Shown here: positions 59,307-64,000 of the stretch, one piece after another
Position numbering within the stretch: the first letter of the stretch is position 1
Layout: every line of letters starts with the position of its first letter
Source: Parasitella parasitica
Lineage: Eukaryota > Mucoromycota > Mucoromycetes > Mucorales > Mucoraceae
Reading direction: 5' to 3'
Length of the DNA: 64,000 nt
Assembly: GCA_025201805.1 (NCBI GenBank)
Contig: MU619270.1
Span: 82,366 to 146,365 of the forward strand
The notes under the pieces: generated by a model
Told to the model about the DNA's origin: nothing
What the model saw: only the letters and a program-made list of their open reading frames with translations
Database searches by the model: none
Made by a program: the position numbers and the translations under genes

Positions 59307-61759
59307 CCGCAGGTGTGAGCTGTGGACCCCCAAAAAAATGAAGGTCGCTTTTTAGCCCCTTCGTGCGCTTTACAGCTCGCTATTGCTTATAATACTTGTA
59401 AATAGAAATATAACGCACAGATCAATGCAATAAGTTTTTAATTGTCAAACAATATAAACCCTTTTAGGTATATTCAACGACTTAATCAGTAGCATTGAGA
59501 AGGGCAGATACCAAAGTAATATCAAATCAACGGCTCTGAAGCAATCCGTAATTTGATCATTGAATAAAATGTATTTTATGTCAATTTTTTAACCAAGATA
59601 TGAAACGAACATATGAATAATTACAAAGAAACATACTCAAGGAGGGCATTACAATCTACATGGTTAACAATAGTAATACAGCCACTATGTCTAAGCTACA
59701 GCATGAGACTCTTCAAAGGCGTTATGGTATATATTATATAACCGTCAAAATGCTTGACAACTACCTTAAAGACGTTGTCAAGCAAATTCTCAAAGAGACC
59801 AAGTGCAAAGGAAGAAAAAAAAAATAATTCATTATTTAGATCAAAAAAAGAAATTTGCTACAAAACTTCAGCCTGAAAAAAAAAATTAACTAATGATATT
59901 GGTTCCTTTTCAACATAATAAACTGAACAAAAGCTAGAGATGGTCAAACTGCCTCTTCTTTAATGCTAAGGCTAAGAGGGCCAAAAACATTACCATTTTG
60001 TTTTCTCTTTCAAATAACGGCATAAAAACTTACCAATATAAAAATCTACGTTTTGTTTCGCTGTGTAGTAATTTCATTAATAACACAACATTTACAACCT
60101 CGAATCACTTAGTTAATGATAAAACCATGCATAAAACCTGATACCTCTTAACAAGAAGAAATCCAAGTCAAATCTTTTAGAGGTTATAATAGTATCAATA
60201 GATAATCCTACTGCCCTGTTCTCATCATCGTTCTTTGCCATGCGGCTAGCTTCGATTCACCCCATTTAAACTTCCGGGCGCCTTTCCTCAAGGATCTTGC
60301 TGAGGTATTTGATGATGAAGGTATATTAGTTTTCATCTGCTAGATCATCTTTCATTCGGTTTTTTTTGCAACTTGATGAGGCGGAGGCATTTTTCTTCAG
60401 CTTGTAGCTAGTATCTTCTTTCCTAAGTTGGCTTTTAGCTTCTTTCTCCTTCCTCCTCGACTCTGCCCTACTTGTACCAAACAATGTATCTATCAAAAAT
60501 TGATAAGCAATATCTTCAACGCCTATATCACGGCTAGGTTGTGTTGTTTTTGTCTATTAGACCTACAATCGTCTATATTCTACATCATTATATTTAAAAA
60601 TGGTTAGTGTTTAAAATAGTAGAACTTATGCTCGTTTACGCATATACATAATGCATATTATTATGTTTACTATATGGCAGTTTATACATTGCAGAAATAT
60701 TTCAATGAAAACAAAACAAAACTGTTTCTAAATGCACACTATACGAAGCTCTCCAGCGGCAATGTCGCTGGTTCTATTAAATAGCTTGCTTTGTCCTAAA
60801 TACAAGATAGAACATGCATAAAAACACTTGTTTAATTCGATGTTGACATACCGCAGTAAATGGTAAACACTAAAGCCGTGCCTACATTGGCTGATTCAAT
60901 GCGAAAATGGGCTTAAAATAAGGTTTTTTTATTCTGTATATCAACAAAGCAATTTCTGATTTATTGCAACACAGTTTGTGTGTCGATAAATAATCTACGT
61001 TGTATGAGTGTAGGACTGAGGTTGGCGCTGCATGTTTTTTTTTAAAAATGATGCAAACGGTATAGCCTTGTCTTATATTGAAATCACCGTGATAAGAAAT
61101 TATCTATAGCATAGCCCTGCCTCATACATGAATGCATGCAGTAGTTATAGTTGTTATACCTCTTTTAAACTGGTATAGATCTGAAAATCTATCTACATGG
61201 CGACAGTTATCTCTAATAATATGCCTAAATACTTTACTGTTCAAATTCCTATTATATTTTTGTCAAATGGCTTTACGCGTTTCATGTGACAAAATGGGTT
61301 GTTTATTCTAATCGAGATCAACAAAATTGCTTGAGCCTCAATATTCCGTTTCGGGTGCATTGGTGGGCATTTATACTTTCATTCATCGCTATTGACTTAC
61401 TCAATAAAAATTATTTTATAACATTACATCAAATAGCAATATATTGCAGAACAAGTATATAAGTGGCCGGATAGTTGATCAAGAGGTGTTGTATAATAGC
61501 TCATATGCGACCTGTCTTGCAGCCACACGTAGTGTGACACACATTGCTTTCTGACACAAAACGATTGTCCGGAAAAATTTATTCCGTAACCATTTTGTGA
61601 TCTTTTGAGCAGATCAAGAAATTTAAGCATTGTAAACATGTAAATAGAGTTCGGCATTTATTAGCTTCCGTTTATCAAGATCAAAGATTGTATAAATACA
61701 GCAGCTGTTTTTCATCGACCTTTAATTTTGTCTTTATCTTTTAACACTCTTCCATTGGA
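59307..61759. other. Intergenic region with a coding relic and ABC-gene promoter
   Basis: No intact gene. On the minus strand 60532-60326 is open for 68 codons (DIAYQFLIDTLFGTSRAESR, then Lys-rich) and 60320-60216 gives KGARKFKWGESKLAAWQRT in another frame; together they look like a decayed gene of unknown family. A TATA-like TATAAATA at 61691-61698 lies about 70 bp before the ABC transporter start. Confidence 0.35.
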
Positions 61760-64000
61760 ATGTCATATCAAAAAGTTTCTTTAGCTGAAGATCATAAAGA
61801 TTCTGTAAGGACATCTTCTATATCAGAGTCCAAAGATGAAGGTACAATGGTCGAGAACAAAAATTACCAGGGTGGCATATTTGTTGGTAATGGTGATTTC
61901 GGTGAAGCAGAAAGAGACGATATTATCAACGTTGAAGGTAATAGTTAATATCATTAACCATAGCCATTTAGTAACCCTCGATTGTATATATAATAGCTGC
62001 CATTGATGAGTTTGAAGAATTAAAAAGGGAATTATCGCATATCAGCCGCCTTTCCTCTAATATCTCACCTGAAAAAGTCGAGCTAGGTGAAGCTAATCAA
62101 GACGAGTTTAATTTGAGTGTGTTCTTACATGGTATGTCTGCCGAACGCAAGGAGGCTGGCCACCAATTGAAGCATTTGGGTGTCATTTGGAAGAATCTAT
62201 CAGTTGAGGTAACACATTAATAAAATCTGTTCATAGCAAACTGTAGCATTAACGTGTAGCTATCAGGGTTTAGGTGCTGAGGCTCACACAATACCCACTG
62301 TGATTAGCGGCTTTCTCAAGGTCGTTAAGTTCTGGAAGCTATTCGGTGTTGGCCCAAAGCCAGGGAAGAAGGTGATATTGAAAGATCTTTCTGGATTCTG
62401 CAAAGATGGCGAAATGTTGCTCCTGCTGGGTCGACCTGGGGCAGGCTGCACTACTCTTTTACATGTCATCTCCAATATGCGCGCTTCGTTTACTGACATC
62501 AAAGGATCCGTGAGCTACGGTGGTCTTGATCATGCTACGTTTGCAAAGAGATTCCGTGGTCAAACGTGTTATAACTCAGAGGAAGATCAGCACTATCCAA
62601 CATTGACGACAAAACAGACACTAAAGTTTGCGTTACGAACAAAAACACCGGGAAAACGCTTACCAAATGAATCCAAGGATGAATTCATCAATAAAATTCT
62701 ATATCTGCTGGGCAACATGCTGGGCCTCACAAAGCAAATGGAAACGATGGTTGGAAATCCCTTTTTTCGCGGCTTGTCTGGTGGTGAAAGAAAACGATTA
62801 TCGATTGCTGAACAAATGACAACAGAAAGTACCATTAATTGCTGGGATTGCTCAACCAGAGGTTTGGATGCAGCGTCAGCTCTAGACTATGTCCGATCGC
62901 TTCGTATAATGACAGATGTATTCAAGAAAACCACCGTGGCTACTATGTACCAAGCTTCCAACAATATATTCAATTTGTTTGACAAGATTCTTTTATTAGA
63001 CGATGGGTACTGTCTCTACTTTGGCCCTGTTGCTTTGGCTAAGCAGTACTTTGAAGACCTCGGCTTTCACTGCCCTCCTCGTAAATCTACTCCTGATTTC
63101 TTAACGGGTATTTGTAATCCATTAGAACGTGAAACTAGAGAAGGATTCGAAGACAAGGTTCCAGTGTCTGGTGAGCAATTTCAAGCAATCTTTTACGCCT
63201 CCCCCATCTATAAAACTATGATGCAAGAATTAAGAAACTACGAGACGCTAGTCGCCAAAGAGTTGCCCTCTGAAAGCTTCAAAGAGGCCATGAAGCAAGA
63301 ACATCAAAAACGTGCTCCAAATAGCTCTCCATATATCGCATCATTCTATCAACAGGTTAAGGCCCTCACTATTAGACAATACCATCTTTTGATAAAAGAC
63401 AAGCCTGCACTGATCTCTCGATATGGAACTATCTTGATTCAATCACTAATTACAGCATCCTGCTTCTTCAGTATTCCCAAGGATGGCTCAGGTGCCTTCA
63501 GCCGTGGAGGTGCCATCTTCTTTTCTGTAATGTTTAATGCCTTGGTATCACAAACAGAACTGGTAAACTTCTTGATGGGAAGGCCGATATTGGAAAAGCA
63601 TAAGCAGTATGCGCTGTATCGACCTTCGGCCTTCTATGTGGCACAAGTAGTTATGGATATCCCGTATGCACTTGTCCAAGGTTAGTTTGTTGAATACTTG
63701 GCAAATTGTTTATATATACTTACACACTTATAGTTTTGCTTTTCGAATTGTGTGCTTTCTTCATTATGGACCTGAACTTGACTGCTGGTAGTTTCTTCAC
63801 CTTTTTCATCACACTCTTCTTTGTCAACATGTGCATGAACGGCTTCTTTAGATTGTTTGGAGCACTCACATCGAGCTTTTTCTTGGCTACCCAGGTTGCT
63901 GGCGTGGTTTTTATCTCCATCATTATATACTGCGGTTATGTTATTCCCTATCCTGACATGTATCCTTGGCTCTCCTGGATCTACTGGATCAGCCCAATTG
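61760..64000 (+). CDS. PDR-type ABC transporter (ABCG full-size), 5' part
   Basis: Plasma-membrane drug/lipid exporter of the pleiotropic drug resistance family; the gene runs off the window end. Exons seen: 61760-61937, 61997-62208, 62267-63680, 63734 to beyond 64000. After an acidic N-terminus comes a PDR N-terminal block (LSVFLHGMSAERKEAGHQLKHLGV). NBD1 has the degenerate Walker A GRPGAGCTT (Cys in place of Lys, normal for PDR NBD1), a canonical signature LSGGERKRLSIAE and a Walker B region WDCSTRGLD, where the family usually has Asn in place of Cys. Then the first transmembrane domain starts (ISRYGTILIQSLITASCFF, and YVIPYPDMYPWLSWIYWISP). NBD-TMD order is the reverse topology of ABCG. 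Introns of 59, 58 and 53 nt. The second half is outside the window. Confidence 0.94.

Overview
The window reads as nuclear DNA of an early-diverging filamentous fungus, most likely a member of the Mucorales (Mucoromycota). Reasons: AT-rich intergenic DNA with many A/T homopolymers, genes split by short (mostly 40-110 nt) GT-AG introns, fungal housekeeping genes (glycogen synthase, TRA1, PDR-type ABC transporter), a Na,K-ATPase-like P-type pump, F-box-like paralogues of the kind expanded in Mucorales, and decaying DNA transposons. No rRNA, tRNA or CRISPR array was recognised. Genus cannot be decided from sequence alone. Layout: 1-2.8 kb glycogen synthase (+); 4.1-5.3 kb a DCN1-like cullin-neddylation protein (-, 7 exons); 6.2-6.6 kb a nucleoside-diphosphate-kinase-like protein (+); 8.1-9.2 kb a PQ-loop transporter (+); 9.3-12.4 kb a membrane-anchored protein with two glycosyltransferase-like segments (+); 14.3-14.9 kb an SDR fragment and a small Gly-rich secreted peptide; 15.1-17.5 kb copy A of a 2.4-kb interspersed repeat; 18.5-22.2 kb the P-type ATPase (-). 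Next come a structurally intact Tc1/mariner element with perfect 176-bp inverted repeats and TA duplication (23.5-25.4 kb), a seven-exon HIT protein (26.3-27.1 kb, +), an iron-sulfur L-serine dehydratase (27.5-29.5 kb, +), two tandem F-box-like paralogues (29.9-34.4 kb, -; the first is frameshifted) and a small LEA-2-like membrane protein (35.0-36.0 kb, -). The 12.6-kb TRA1 gene (+) fills 37.0-49.7 kb. It is followed by a small secreted protein (-), an aldehyde dehydrogenase (+) and, 30 bp behind it, a broken M20-family amidohydrolase pseudogene. From 53.7 to 61.7 kb the DNA is a transposon graveyard: a relic of a repeated gene family, a Mutator-like (MULE) transposase relic with its SWIM finger, copy B of the 2.4-kb repeat with a 59-A tract, and another coding relic. 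The window ends inside a PDR/ABCG transporter (61.8 kb to the edge, +). The genes do not form a pathway; they are independently transcribed housekeeping and transport genes separated by selfish-element debris. The most distinctive items are the mariner element (perfect TIRs built from about eight degenerate 21-bp units), the mosaic 2.4-kb repeat pair, the HIT gene with 16-nt and 24-nt microexons plus a GC-AG intron, and changed cation-site residues in the P-type ATPase. I found no clear previously undescribed multi-gene system. Exon coordinates were derived by hand from splice consensus, reading phase and family conservation; each model listed as intact sums to a multiple of three.
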